A stretch of 64,000 nt of DNA from Nostoc paludosum FACHB-159 (GCF_014698835.1 NZ_JACJTU010000026.1:60773-124772), one strand, 5' to 3'; positions 54,133-63,689 are shown, counted from the first letter of the stretch. A program made the numbers and translations. Notes: generated by a model not told the origin, from the letters alone.

Positions 54133-54945
54133 CTAGCCATTCTCCCTAAAACCTGGATACAAAGTCATGCCACCATCTACAAACAAAGTTGTACCGTTGA
54201 CATAATCAGAGTCATCACAAGCTAACCAAACTGCGGCTTTGGCAATGTCTTCTACATCACCAACGCGTTTTGCTGGAATCAGTTCTAGTAACTTCGCCTC
54301 AGCTTGTGGAGTATCCCAAGCTGATTTATTAATAGGAGTTTTGATTGCACCAGGGGCAATACTATTAACACGAATTTTATGGGGAGCTAGTTCTTGGGCA
54401 ATACTCTGCATCATCATATGAATACCGCCTTTACTAGCAGCATAATTAACATGACCCGCCCAAGGAATCACCTCATGTACTGAACTGATGCAGATAATCT
54501 TACCTGCGGCAGATGAAATCTGCGGTTGCACTCCTCGACGTAGAAATTCTTTTGCAGCTTCTCTAGCACACAAAAATTGTCCTGTTAGGTTGACTCCAAT
54601 AACTGTATTCCATTGGTTGAGGGTCATATCTACAAAAGGCGAATCTTTTTGCAGACCTGCATTGTTGACTAAAATATCAATGGTTCCAAAGTGCTCAAGT
54701 GTCTGGCTGAACATTGCCTTAACTTCGTCTTCTTTACTCACATCAGCTTGAATGGCAAAAGCTTCACCATTATTTGCTTTAATATCATCGACTATTTTTT
54801 GCGCTTCTTCGGCTTCGGAATGATAGTTAATAGCTACTGCTGCACCTGAGGAAGCCAAAGAACGAGCTATAGCTTCACCAATGCCAGAACTAGCACCAGT
54901 TACAAGTGCTTTTTGACCTTTGAGCAGGTAAGGGGAATAGCTCAT
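54133..54945 (-). CDS. SDR dehydrogenase, glucose 1-dehydrogenase-like
   Basis: The protein (270 residues) is a classical short-chain dehydrogenase: cofactor motif TGASSGIG (16-23), NNAG near 94-97, catalytic Ser in ISSVHEV, and YAASKGG as the YxxxK site. The sequence INYHSEAEEA after the second strand fits NADP(H) or dual use, as in bacterial glucose 1-dehydrogenases. The C-terminus TLFVDGGMTLYPGF agrees with this subgroup. Substrate assignment is by resemblance. It sits upstream of the GH15 gene on the same strand, separated by about 470 bases with a broken CDF gene and a repeat. Confidence 0.82.
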   Translation of the reverse strand: MSYSPYLLKGQKALVTGASSGIGEAIARSLASSGAAVAINYHSEAEEAQKIVDDIKANNGEAFAIQADVSKEDEVKAMFSQTLEHFGTIDILVNNAGLQKDSPFVDMTLNQWNTVIGVNLTGQFLCAREAAKEFLRRGVQPQISSAAGKIICISSVHEVIPWAGHVNYAASKGGIHMMMQSIAQELAPHKIRVNSIAPGAIKTPINKSAWDTPQAEAKLLELIPAKRVGDVEDIAKAAVWLACDDSDYVNGTTLFVDGGMTLYPGFRENG

Positions 54946-55646
54946 AATGTTTCCTTAATTTATTAAAATCTAGGGTTTTATTGTCACTAAGGCTCAAGAA
55001 ATCTGCTTTCTATTACTTTTTGTTAAGGAACGGAGGGGGCAGGAGGTAGGAGGTCGTTTTTGTAACGAGGATTTATACCCCATCGCAAAAACTTTTCGCT
55101 TTAAAAGGCCAGGTTTTAGAACCGATTGTTTTGATAATTTGATAACTTTTGATAACTATTTATATAGAATTCAATATTGAATAACAGAGTTAACAATATT
55201 GAGTATATTTTCTACTTAAACTCTTGCTAAACCAGTGACAAAAATTACAACGTAATGTGTTTAATTTATTGATAGGCATTCCTTTGATTCTGGCATTAAT
55301 TTATAAGTTTGCAACGGCGATCGCCTCCAGCTAGTGGAGGAATAAATAGTTCTTTCCAAAGGACGAGAAGAATTTCACTTAATTTTCATAATTACATGAA
55401 ATCTTTAAAACATAAAGTTAGTAGCACTGGTTTTTTCAGCAAATGGAATATTATTTACATGAAAATTTTTATTTTTTAAAATTTACTCAAGCTTTGTTAA
55501 CAAAAAGTAATAAAGTTTTTTTCTTAATCACCCTAACGATAGTATTTATTGTTTTATTTATTAGGTAAGAGTTAAGAATACTTTTATGGAGAGTAATTTT
55601 AAAAGTTAAAACTCAAGAATAAGTAAGCGATCGCCAGGAGAAAGCG
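54946..55646. other. Long AT-rich promoter region of the oxidase operon
   Basis: These 701 bases hold no gene. Except for a short GGAGGGGGCAGGAGG stretch near 55030, the sequence is very AT-rich. The region upstream of 55647 presumably contains the oxidase promoter. I looked for an NtcA box (GTA-N8-TAC) and did not find a convincing one; GTA and TAC at 55565-55581 are 11 bases apart. The ribosome site AGGAG is at 55636-55640. Confidence 0.5.
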
Positions 55647-56141
55647 ATGTTCTCTGTGCCTCTCAATAGTGAAAATTTACCGTACCCCGACCCCATACAC
55701 CCGATCGTTGTTCATTTCGTGATTGCGATGGTGTTTTTCTCATTCGTTTGCGATGTAATTGGTTATTTTACCCGCAACGTGCGTTTGTTTGAGGTTGGTT
55801 TTTGGAATATGTTTGTTGCAGCGATCGCAATTTTTGTCGCCATAATTTTTGGACAGTTTGAAGCAGGGCTGGCACAAATTTATCCAGCAGTGCAGCCTAC
55901 ACTTAATTTTCACACACTTATGGGTTGGTCATTGGGGGCGATCGTTGCGATTATTACAGCTTGGCGGTTTGTAATTCGCGATCGCAACCCCCATAAAGTT
56001 CCGCCTGCTTACCTTGGTGCTGCAACTTTCTTAGTATGTTTAGTGTTGTTGCAAATATATTTAGGCAGCAAACTATTTTGGGTATACGGTTTGCATGTTG
56101 AGCCTGTAGTTGAAGCCATGAAGCAGAGGATATCGCCATGA
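55647..56141 (+). CDS. DUF2231 membrane protein 1
   Basis: The protein (164 residues) has four transmembrane helices, the first starting near IHPIVVHFVIAMVFF, which holds the HxxxVHF-like pattern of DUF2231 proteins (paired His residues that could bind haem). AGGAG lies 6 bases before the ATG. Its stop overlaps the start of the second DUF2231 gene by 4 bases (56138-56141), so the two are coupled. They begin an operon with cytochrome oxidase genes, which suggests a membrane redox role. Confidence 0.85.
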   Translation: MFSVPLNSENLPYPDPIHPIVVHFVIAMVFFSFVCDVIGYFTRNVRLFEVGFWNMFVAAIAIFVAIIFGQFEAGLAQIYPAVQPTLNFHTLMGWSLGAIVAIITAWRFVIRDRNPHKVPPAYLGAATFLVCLVLLQIYLGSKLFWVYGLHVEPVVEAMKQRISP

Positions 56142-56743
56142 ACTTGCAACTGATTGACTCATTAGGATTGAGGTTAGGTGCTAACGGACTGCCCTACGAA
56201 ATTCCCATGCATCCAAAACTGGTGCATCTAACGTTAGGTTTATTTATTATTGCCATCTTCTTTGACATAGCAGGGGCAATTTTTCCTATAGAACGACCAA
56301 TCTTCAAATTTTTAGGGCTGACTGCTTTGCGTTCTGGCTTCTTCGATGTTGGCTGGTACAACATTTTAGGAGCATCTATTATTACTTTTTTCACCGTTGC
56401 ATTTGGTTTTTTCGAGCTAATACTGGCAAACCCACCACTTAATCAAAAAAGTGATTGGGGGTTAAACGCCTCTATGACAATGGTTTTGCATGGTATAGGT
56501 GGTATTTTGCTGTTGGGGATGATTGTTGCCATGACCGTCTGGAGAGCTTTACAACGCTACCATTGGCGCAAGGATGCTTCCAGACAAGTGCAGTGGGGTT
56601 ATTTGTTAGTAGGAATTGCAATCATGGGTATTTTATATGTTCACGGAACTTTAGGAGGGCAATTAGCCTCGGAATTCGGGGTTCACGTCACTGCTGCTAA
56701 GTTAATCCAAGAGGGCGCAAACCCAAACTTACTACCCAAATAA
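56138..56743 (+). CDS. DUF2231 membrane protein 2
   Basis: This 201-residue protein has four hydrophobic helices and the DUF2231 pattern MHPKLVHLTLGLFIIAIFF near 24-42, with further histidines in VLHGIGGILLLG and YVHGTLGG. It is a diverged partner of the preceding protein. It is followed after 19 bases by coxB. The pair precedes the terminal oxidase lacking CuA, an arrangement known from the cox3 locus of heterocystous cyanobacteria. A function in electron transfer or assembly is inferred. Confidence 0.85.
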   Translation: MNLQLIDSLGLRLGANGLPYEIPMHPKLVHLTLGLFIIAIFFDIAGAIFPIERPIFKFLGLTALRSGFFDVGWYNILGASIITFFTVAFGFFELILANPPLNQKSDWGLNASMTMVLHGIGGILLLGMIVAMTVWRALQRYHWRKDASRQVQWGYLLVGIAIMGILYVHGTLGGQLASEFGVHVTAAKLIQEGANPNLLPK

Positions 56744-56762
56744 ACGATAAGCACCTAAGTTT

Positions 56763-57680
56763 ATGTTTAGATTTTTAGAATATTTACTAATAGCTGGTTA
56801 TATTGCAGTTTTGCTTGTCGTTAGTCATTGGATTGGACAGTTAGCCTATTCTTGGATGCCACTGGAAGCTACAGCAGAAGCACAAAAGGTAGATAGTTTG
56901 TTTAGCTTCTTAACTGCTATTGGCGCGTTTATTATTCTTGGCCTTGTAGGTATGATGGTGTACTCGGTACTGTTCTTTCGCGCACCGAAAAATGACTACA
57001 GCGAGGGACATCCATCTAGAGGTGACATCAGGCTAGAAGTTTTATGGACAGCCGCTCCAACATTGCTAGTTTTGTGGCTGGCTTGGCAAGGCTTCAATAT
57101 TTATCAGCAATTAGATATTCTCGGTTTGCAACAAGTTGTACATTTGCATACACCTTTAGAAGAACCAGCCTATGCCGCATCAAGTGATGATAAACCTAAA
57201 CCGGCTGCTGAAACTATTGATGTTTTTGTGAAGCAGTGGGATTGGTCGTTTCGCTATCCAAATAATGTTACTAGTAATGAATTACACTTACCTGTTAATC
57301 GTCGGACTCGCCTAAATATGCACGCTAAAGACGTACTTCATAGTTTTTACGTCCCTGAGTTCCGCTTACAGCAGTATATTGTCCCTGGACGCGACATTGA
57401 CCTTGTAGTTACACCTACTCGCATCGGTGAATACAAACTCAAAGACGCTTTATTTAGCGGTACATACTTTGCTTTGATGGAGGCTAATGTTCACATTGAA
57501 TCCCCCCAGCAATATAACCAGTGGCTGACCACAGCAGAATACCAACCAGTAGCCATCAAAAATCAGGCTGTTGCTGAGTATAGCCAACCGCCAAAAACAT
57601 TGTTTAAGAGTGGCTGGTACACTGTTGCACCTGAGCAACCAGCGATTGCAAATGAAAGGAAAGTAATGAATGACACATGA
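56763..57680 (+). CDS. coxB: Terminal oxidase subunit II without CuA site
   Basis: This 305-residue subunit has two membrane helices (about 5-25 and 50-72) and a periplasmic cupredoxin domain (about 150-250). The CuA site of standard cytochrome c oxidase (CxxxC...HxxM) is not present. H193 remains, but the later positions read D228, S232 and F236, with M239 kept. This is the mark of the alternative respiratory terminal oxidase (ARTO) subunit II of cyanobacteria, thought to oxidise quinol instead of cytochrome c. It overlaps coxA by 11 bases. Confidence 0.9.
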   Translation: MFRFLEYLLIAGYIAVLLVVSHWIGQLAYSWMPLEATAEAQKVDSLFSFLTAIGAFIILGLVGMMVYSVLFFRAPKNDYSEGHPSRGDIRLEVLWTAAPTLLVLWLAWQGFNIYQQLDILGLQQVVHLHTPLEEPAYAASSDDKPKPAAETIDVFVKQWDWSFRYPNNVTSNELHLPVNRRTRLNMHAKDVLHSFYVPEFRLQQYIVPGRDIDLVVTPTRIGEYKLKDALFSGTYFALMEANVHIESPQQYNQWLTTAEYQPVAIKNQAVAEYSQPPKTLFKSGWYTVAPEQPAIANERKVMNDT

Positions 57681-59331
57681 TTCTATAGATGTAACATCTC
57701 AAAACGAGTCGGAGAATAACTGGCGACGATATTTCAGCTTCAGCACCGACCATAAAGTAATCGGTGTTCAGTATATGGTGACGACTTTCATCTTCTTTTT
57801 GATTGGCGGACTGTTGGCAATGCTAATTCGCGCTGAACTAATTACGCCAGCATCAAATGTGGTCGATCGCCCCCTGTATAATGGCTTGTTCACCTTGCAC
57901 GGGACAATCATGATTTTTCTATGGATTATCCCCTTCAATGCAGGTATCTCTAACTACCTAGTACCGCTAATGATTGGCGCGCGGGATATGGCATTTCCGC
58001 TACTCAATGCCATCTCTTTTTGGATTATCCCACCAAGCGGGATTTTATTAATATCTAGCTTCTTGCTGCCCAATGGTACAGCACAGTCTGGCTGGTGGTC
58101 TTATCCCCCAATTAGTCTGCAAATTCCCCCTGGTCAGCCGATTAACGGTGAATTTATTTGGATTGTCAGTATAGTCTTGATTGGCATCTCTTCAATTATG
58201 GGGGCTGTCAACTTTGTGACTACTATTTTTTGGATGCGCGCCCCAGGAATGACATTTTTCCGAATGCCTGTGTTTGTTTGGTCAGTTCTCAGCGCCCAGT
58301 TATTGCAGCTGGTTAACTTGCCTTCCCTCACAGGTGCATTGATATTACTATTATTTGACCTCAGTTTCGGGACACAATTCTTCAAACCCTTAGAAAATGG
58401 CGACCCCATTATCTACCAGCATTTATTTTGGTTTTATTCCCACCCCGCAGTTTACATCATGGCGCTGCCAGCCTTTGGTATTTTTGCCGAGGTTCTGCCA
58501 GCCTTTTCCCGTAACCCTCTGTTTGGCTATCGCTCATTAGCTGTTGCCTCTTTAGGTATAGCTGTAGTCAGCATCTTTGTTTGGGTACATCATATGTTTA
58601 CCAGTGCTACCCCTGGCTGGATGCGAATGTTATTTATGGTGACATCGATGTTGGTTGCCATACCTACTGGTGTCAAAGCATTTGGCTGGACTGCGACAAT
58701 TTGGAAAAGTAAGCTGCACCTAGAGACACCCATGCTGTTTGCTATGGGAGGTGCAGCCATGTTTCTGCTTGGTGGTGTGACTGGTGTGATGCTGGCAGCA
58801 GTACCATTTGATATTCACGTCCACAATACATACTTTATAGTGGGACACTTCCACTACATTGTCTTTAATACCATCACGATGGCAATTTTTGCTGCCATCT
58901 ACTTCTGGTTTCCGAAGATTACTGGACGGATGTATGCTGAAGGCTGGGGTAAGGTGCATTTCTGGTTAACTTTCATTGGTGCTAACCTTACTTTCTTCCC
59001 TATGCTGCCACTAGGTTTACAGGGAATGGTACGCCGCATTTCTTCCTATGACCCACGCTATCAGGGGTGGAATGTCATCGCTAGTCTAGGGGGATTTTTA
59101 TTAGGAGTATCTATACTGCCTTTTATTGCCAATATGGTGGGTTCCTGTATGTACGGATACAGAGCAAGTAATAATCCTTGGCTCGCTACAGGGTTGGAAT
59201 GGACGACTACCTCACCACCACCACGAGATAACTTTGAAGAAATTCCAATTGTCAAAAGACCACCCTACGACTACGGCGATCCTAAATACTCAGTCATAGA
59301 ACCTCCTGACTATCATCAGCAAGAAAGCTAA
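57670..59331 (+). CDS. coxA: Haem-copper oxidase subunit I
   Basis: The protein (553 residues, about 12 helices) has all ligands of the haem-copper oxidase core: H77 (haem a) in LHGTIMIFLW, CuB ligands H258, H307 and H308, the cross-linked Tyr Y262 in HPAVY, and H393 and H395 (haem a3 and a) in GHFHYIVFN. It reduces oxygen to water at the membrane. Paired with subunit II lacking CuA, it should take electrons from quinol. It starts inside coxB and is followed after 6 bases by coxC. Confidence 0.93.
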   Translation: MTHDSIDVTSQNESENNWRRYFSFSTDHKVIGVQYMVTTFIFFLIGGLLAMLIRAELITPASNVVDRPLYNGLFTLHGTIMIFLWIIPFNAGISNYLVPLMIGARDMAFPLLNAISFWIIPPSGILLISSFLLPNGTAQSGWWSYPPISLQIPPGQPINGEFIWIVSIVLIGISSIMGAVNFVTTIFWMRAPGMTFFRMPVFVWSVLSAQLLQLVNLPSLTGALILLLFDLSFGTQFFKPLENGDPIIYQHLFWFYSHPAVYIMALPAFGIFAEVLPAFSRNPLFGYRSLAVASLGIAVVSIFVWVHHMFTSATPGWMRMLFMVTSMLVAIPTGVKAFGWTATIWKSKLHLETPMLFAMGGAAMFLLGGVTGVMLAAVPFDIHVHNTYFIVGHFHYIVFNTITMAIFAAIYFWFPKITGRMYAEGWGKVHFWLTFIGANLTFFPMLPLGLQGMVRRISSYDPRYQGWNVIASLGGFLLGVSILPFIANMVGSCMYGYRASNNPWLATGLEWTTTSPPPRDNFEEIPIVKRPPYDYGDPKYSVIEPPDYHQQES

Positions 59332-59337
59332 TAACTA

Positions 59338-60033
59338 ATGACAAATAATAAAAACTATCAATCTATGAATCGTGGTGTAATTCATATAGATGAAAGTCCT
59401 ATTCCTTTAGAACGGTGGCGGCAATACCTACCACGTTGGCTAAAGCGTTATTTACCAGTTCGTGGTGGACGTTCCCATGACCATCATGGCAAAGCAATTT
59501 TTGGATTTACTGTGTTCCTTTTATCGGAAAGCATAGTCTTTTTAAGTTTTATTTTTACATACGTTGGTCTGCGGTTAACGCACTCAGAAACTTGGCTACC
59601 AGTTGGTGTTTCCGGGCCAAAACTATCTACTTTTGTAATTATTAACACGGTGGTACTACTCTCCAGCAGCTTTGTCATTCAACCAGCAGAAAATTCTCTC
59701 AAGCATCATCAGCTTAATAAATTTCGGTGGCTATGGCTGCTGACGATTTGCATGGGAACCTATTTCTTAATCAGTCAAGGAATTGAGTGGAGTAACCTTG
59801 ATTTTGGCTTAAGGACAGGATTAGTTGGTTCAACATTTTATGTATTAACAGGTTTTCACGGTCTGCACGTTCTCGCTGGTGTAATTCTGCAAATAACTAT
59901 GCTTGTTCGTTCTTTCCGCCAAGGCAACTACGATAAAGGTCACTTTGGTGTAAGTGCTACCACTTTGTTTTGGCATTTTGTTGATGTAATTTGGGTCTTT
60001 TTATTCTCTCTTCTCTATCTTTGGCAAGCATAA
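59338..60033 (+). CDS. coxC: Haem-copper oxidase subunit III
   Basis: This 231-residue membrane protein has five helices, the family motif FHGLHVLAGV near 181-190 and the C-terminal HFVDVIWVFLFSLLYLW. The extra N-terminal part up to about residue 50 is polar and includes RGGRSHDHHGK. Subunit III stabilises the core and affects turnover. It is close behind coxA, within the same operon. Confidence 0.9.
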   Translation: MTNNKNYQSMNRGVIHIDESPIPLERWRQYLPRWLKRYLPVRGGRSHDHHGKAIFGFTVFLLSESIVFLSFIFTYVGLRLTHSETWLPVGVSGPKLSTFVIINTVVLLSSSFVIQPAENSLKHHQLNKFRWLWLLTICMGTYFLISQGIEWSNLDFGLRTGLVGSTFYVLTGFHGLHVLAGVILQITMLVRSFRQGNYDKGHFGVSATTLFWHFVDVIWVFLFSLLYLWQA

Positions 60034-60070
60034 AAATATTCACGTATTAGCGATTTCAAGGAGTCATTTT

Positions 60071-60310
60071 ATGAAATTTTTAGCACAAGAATTACCACCC
60101 CCAAGAGCAATTGAAGAAACTCCAGTTACAGGAAAAAATCAAGACCCATTAATTGCACGTAATTTACAAAAAGAGCAGTATGTTGGCATTTTGGGGTTAG
60201 CGATCGCCCTAGTTGCAGCTGTAGGATTTTTTAGCCGTAGATTTGAATACGCTATTATATTCGCCTTTTTTCTTAGCGCTATTATCATCGCATTCTTGTT
60301 ATTTGTGTAG
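60071..60310 (+). CDS. Small membrane protein of oxidase operon
   Basis: This 79-residue protein has a polar first half and two C-terminal hydrophobic segments (about 38-53 and 58-78, with FFSRRFEYA between). It lies 37 bases after coxC and has a good ribosome site (AAGGAG at about 60058-60063). It may be a small accessory or subunit IV-like part of the terminal oxidase, but no recognisable motif supports this. Confidence 0.7.
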   Translation: MKFLAQELPPPRAIEETPVTGKNQDPLIARNLQKEQYVGILGLAIALVAAVGFFSRRFEYAIIFAFFLSAIIIAFLLFV

Positions 60311-60417
60311 GAAAGTCAGTTGTTAGTTTTGACCAGACTTGAGTAACTAACCAACCCGTAAAAGTAAGTTGTCAACAGTCCATACTTATTCTCCCTAATC
60401 TCTCCTACTCTCTTCTT

Positions 60418-61785
60418 ATGAACAGCCAAGTTTATCAAACTGTAATTGTCGGTGGTGGTTTTACCGGACTATTTACAGCTTTACATTTAGCTCATGAACA
60501 TTATCCTCGCTCGGTAATTTTGATTGATAAAAATGAGCGATTTTGCTTTAAACCATTGCTTTATGAATATTTTGATGGCGAGATGGATACTGTGCAAGTA
60601 GTACCACGCTTTTCAGAATTACTTAAAGGTAGCGGCGTGATCTTTGTGCAAGATGCTGTACAGTCAATAGACTTGCATCAACGGGAAGTTAAATTAGTTT
60701 CGGGTAACTCTTACAATTACAGCAACTTAGTATTAGCTTTAGGTAGCGTTACTGGCTATCATCACGTTGATGGTGCTAGAGAAAATGCTTTTCCTTTTTG
60801 GACACAAGCAGATGCGATCGCTCTTGACAAACATTTACGTGACTGTTTACAAAAAGCCATCCAAACCCAAGATATAGAACAACGCCGCAAACTATTAACA
60901 GTAGTTGTAGTGGGTGGCGGTGCTTCTGGTGTGGAAATGGTAGCAACTTTAGCTGATTTTCTCCCACATTGGTACAGTGCTTTAGGTGGAAATCGGACGG
61001 AAATCCGAGTAATTCTCCTCAATCATGGTGAAAAAATTTTGGATGGAGATATTAACGATCCGTTGCGTCCAATTGCTGAAAAAGAATTACAAAAACGCAG
61101 CATAGCAATAGAAATTCTTACAGGAGCAGAAGCCACAGCTGTTCATCCAAATGCAATTGAGTATAAAAGCAACGATGAAATTAAGACACTGCCAACATAC
61201 ACCACAATCTGGACTGCTGGTACTTCTATCCATCCTCTTATTCAAGAGTTACCAATACCCAAAGAACATCGAGATAGTCACAACCGTCCCCTAGTTACTC
61301 CCACAATGCAATTGCTTGATTTTCCAGAAGTTTTTGCAGGTGGTGATTGTGCAGCAGTTGTGGATAGTTCGCTACCACCTACAGCACAAGTAGCTTATCA
61401 ACAAGGAGCAAATATAGCTCGAAATTTGAAAGCACTTGCTCTCGGAGAAGACCCCAAACCAGTTAAGGTTAATATCCGGGGAACTCTGTTGAAGTTAGGA
61501 TTACATGATGCTGCTGCTAACTTATTCAATATTTTTGAAGTTGCAGGTGAATCCGCGCACTTAATTCGTCAAGGCACTTATTTAACACTATTACCAAACC
61601 CAATTCATGACTTTAAAGCTACTACAGAATGGCTGGACGAAGAGATATTTCATCACCATCTCGACCAGCATGATGTAGGTAAAAAAGTGGTACAGACAGT
61701 AGAATTAGTAGGTGCTGGAGTAGTAGGTGTTTTAGTAGCAAGAAAACTATTAAAAATGTTAGGTGATGAGGGTAAAAAAGACTAG
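60418..61785 (+). CDS. Second type II NADH dehydrogenase-like flavoprotein
   Basis: This 455-residue protein is an NDH-2-like flavoprotein: FAD site VGGGFTGLFTALHL (12-25), NAD site VVGGGASGVEM near 170-180, and late FAD motif FAGGDCAAVV near 310. The C-terminal segment ELVGAGVVGVLVARKLLKML is probably a membrane anchor. It is 107 bases after the small membrane protein and shares strand and direction with the oxidase genes. It could feed NADH electrons to quinol for ARTO, a short respiratory chain without proton-pumping complex I. It is clearly diverged from the NDH-2 at 4643-5977. Confidence 0.86.
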   Translation: MNSQVYQTVIVGGGFTGLFTALHLAHEHYPRSVILIDKNERFCFKPLLYEYFDGEMDTVQVVPRFSELLKGSGVIFVQDAVQSIDLHQREVKLVSGNSYNYSNLVLALGSVTGYHHVDGARENAFPFWTQADAIALDKHLRDCLQKAIQTQDIEQRRKLLTVVVVGGGASGVEMVATLADFLPHWYSALGGNRTEIRVILLNHGEKILDGDINDPLRPIAEKELQKRSIAIEILTGAEATAVHPNAIEYKSNDEIKTLPTYTTIWTAGTSIHPLIQELPIPKEHRDSHNRPLVTPTMQLLDFPEVFAGGDCAAVVDSSLPPTAQVAYQQGANIARNLKALALGEDPKPVKVNIRGTLLKLGLHDAAANLFNIFEVAGESAHLIRQGTYLTLLPNPIHDFKATTEWLDEEIFHHHLDQHDVGKKVVQTVELVGAGVVGVLVARKLLKMLGDEGKKD

Positions 61786-61910
61786 GATAAACTTAAAACA
61801 ACATTTCATTAATTTATAGTGAAATCAATCTGGTAAAACTCCGCGTCACTTAGCGTTTACTCCGCGTAACTCTGCGTTTTAATAAAACATTAATTGTAAC
61901 TACAGAGGCT

Positions 61911-63131
61911 ATGAATATACCTAGTCAAACTGATGTACAGGTACAAAGAATTAGAGCTATTGGCTTAACAGTAATGAACTGCGATCGCTCTTTGCATTTC
62001 TATACCCAAGCTCTTGGTTTTAAATTTGTTTCCGACATCACAGTTGCAGCAGAAGATTACAACGACTTAGAAGGTGTGACTAGAGCCAACATTCGCATTA
62101 TTACTTTACAACTAGGTGATGAACTCATTGAGTTGATGGAATATCTCAACATTCCATCTCAACCCATCCCCAGCGATTCCCAAAGTAATGACCTCTGGTT
62201 TCAACATTTAGCGATTGTAGTAAGTGATATGGATAGTGCATATACTCACTTACGTTCATTTCCTATTCAACCCATATCTACTGCCCCGCAAACAATACCG
62301 CCAGGTAATGAAGCCTCTGGTGGTGTCCGTGCTTTTAAATTTAAAGACCCTGATGGACATGATTTAGAGTTAATTTGGTTTCCCCCTGGTTACTGGGTAA
62401 GTGGCAATACTAAACTTTATGGTGCAGCCTTAGTGCGATTGCGAGAGCGAGATTTTGAAAAGGTAATTCATAAAGGAGGAATTTCGCCAGAATGGCCTTT
62501 GAAGTATCAAGACTTTGAGCCTTATTACACCCAGGCAGAAAAGCTAAATGATTTTTACTGGGGAGAGCCAGATTTTCCTTATCCGATGGGGATGGTGCAA
62601 AATACAGGCAATGTCCTAGCCGATATGATTCCCGCCGAAGCGCCGCCGTTGATGGCTCCATTTGTCAAGCTGATTCCTCATTTTGAGCGCCATTTGCTGG
62701 CCCAAAGGTCAGTTGGTTGGTGGTTGCAGACGGAAGATTTACCAGATCCCAATAATCAGATTCGGGTAGTAGGTGACAAGATTCACATTGACTATACACT
62801 AAACAATACCGAAGCAAGCGATCGCCTGATCCACCGTTGGACATCTGTACTTAAGTCAATCCCGCGTTCTGCTAAACACGTTCTACCATTTAGTATTTAT
62901 CCCCGCACTCATCTACCAGAACAAGCAGTTGCTCATCAATGCGGTAGCTGTCGATTTGGCACAGACCCTCAAACCTCAGTTCTTGACCTCAATTGCCGTA
63001 CCCATGATGTCGATAATCTTTATGTTGTCGATAGTAGTTTCTTTCCCTCAAATTCTGGCGCTAACCCCACGCTGACAATTATGGCTAATGCCTTGCGCGT
63101 AGGCGACCATCTAGCTAAACGATTGAGGTAG
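61911..63131 (+). CDS. VOC-GMC chimeric protein, probable deletion fusion
   Basis: The 406-residue frame has three parts. Residues 1-158 are a VOC/glyoxalase domain with GLTVMNCDRSLHFYTQALGF and FKDPDGHDLELIWFPPG. From 161 the sequence switches to the YWVSGNTKLYGAALVRLRE segment typical of GMC oxidoreductases, which normally lies around residue 100-150 after an FAD domain that is absent here. Near residue 211 it jumps to LNDFYWGEPDFPYPMG, a segment that in GMC enzymes is more than 100 residues later, and continues to the GMC C-terminal domain with HQCGSCRFG and NPTLTIMANALR. Without the FAD site it should not be a working oxidoreductase. The frame is open throughout. Confidence 0.75.
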   Translation: MNIPSQTDVQVQRIRAIGLTVMNCDRSLHFYTQALGFKFVSDITVAAEDYNDLEGVTRANIRIITLQLGDELIELMEYLNIPSQPIPSDSQSNDLWFQHLAIVVSDMDSAYTHLRSFPIQPISTAPQTIPPGNEASGGVRAFKFKDPDGHDLELIWFPPGYWVSGNTKLYGAALVRLRERDFEKVIHKGGISPEWPLKYQDFEPYYTQAEKLNDFYWGEPDFPYPMGMVQNTGNVLADMIPAEAPPLMAPFVKLIPHFERHLLAQRSVGWWLQTEDLPDPNNQIRVVGDKIHIDYTLNNTEASDRLIHRWTSVLKSIPRSAKHVLPFSIYPRTHLPEQAVAHQCGSCRFGTDPQTSVLDLNCRTHDVDNLYVVDSSFFPSNSGANPTLTIMANALRVGDHLAKRLR

Positions 63132-63138
63132 AAAGGTG

Positions 63139-63639
63139 ATGAGAAGAGAGGGAACACAGGATTCATTGATTAATTTGATATTGCCTTTGGGGCTAATTCT
63201 AGGGCTAGTTCTGCTTTTGAGCTTGAATGTAGAAGGCGGCAACCAAGATAGAGAAACCACTGCTTTAGAGATATGGTTGAAAGTCATTGTTGGTTATTTA
63301 GCCGCAGGAACAGAAATTGCCGCAGCAGTAGTAATTGGTGGTGCAGTGATTCGTGGCATTGCTGCCTATTTGCGCTTGTTGTTCTCTCGCTCCAAACAAC
63401 ATTTTGATGCTACAGAAGGAGTTCGTCTGCAATTGGGACGAGTCCTGGCTTTGGGCTTAGAGTTCACTGTTGCTAGCGATATTTTACGGACAGCAGTAGC
63501 ACCAACTCGCCAAGATATTTTGAACTTGGGAGCGATCGTTTTGCTGCGAACTTTGTTGAATTATTTCTTAGAACGGGAGATTCAGCAAGGAGAACAACGC
63601 CGTTTACCGGAACGCCAGACTATTGAGAGCATCAGATAA
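63139..63639 (+). CDS. DUF1622 membrane protein
   Basis: The protein (166 residues from this ATG; a GTG at 63136 would add one residue) has three or four hydrophobic helices and the DUF1622 pattern FDATEGVRLQLGRVLALGLEFTVASDILRTAVAPT. The family's function is unknown, though a small ion-channel-like role is sometimes suggested. It begins 7 bases after the chimeric gene, in what may have been an operon with the original GMC gene. Confidence 0.82.
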   Translation: MRREGTQDSLINLILPLGLILGLVLLLSLNVEGGNQDRETTALEIWLKVIVGYLAAGTEIAAAVVIGGAVIRGIAAYLRLLFSRSKQHFDATEGVRLQLGRVLALGLEFTVASDILRTAVAPTRQDILNLGAIVLLRTLLNYFLEREIQQGEQRRLPERQTIESIR

Positions 63640-63689
63640 AACTTTCGTATTTAAATGCTTACGAATCTAATTATTTCTAAGATAGACAG

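Noticed and set aside
55565..55581. Possible NtcA box before the oxidase operon
   Set aside because: GTA and TAC are separated by 11 bases, not 8, so it does not meet the known site.
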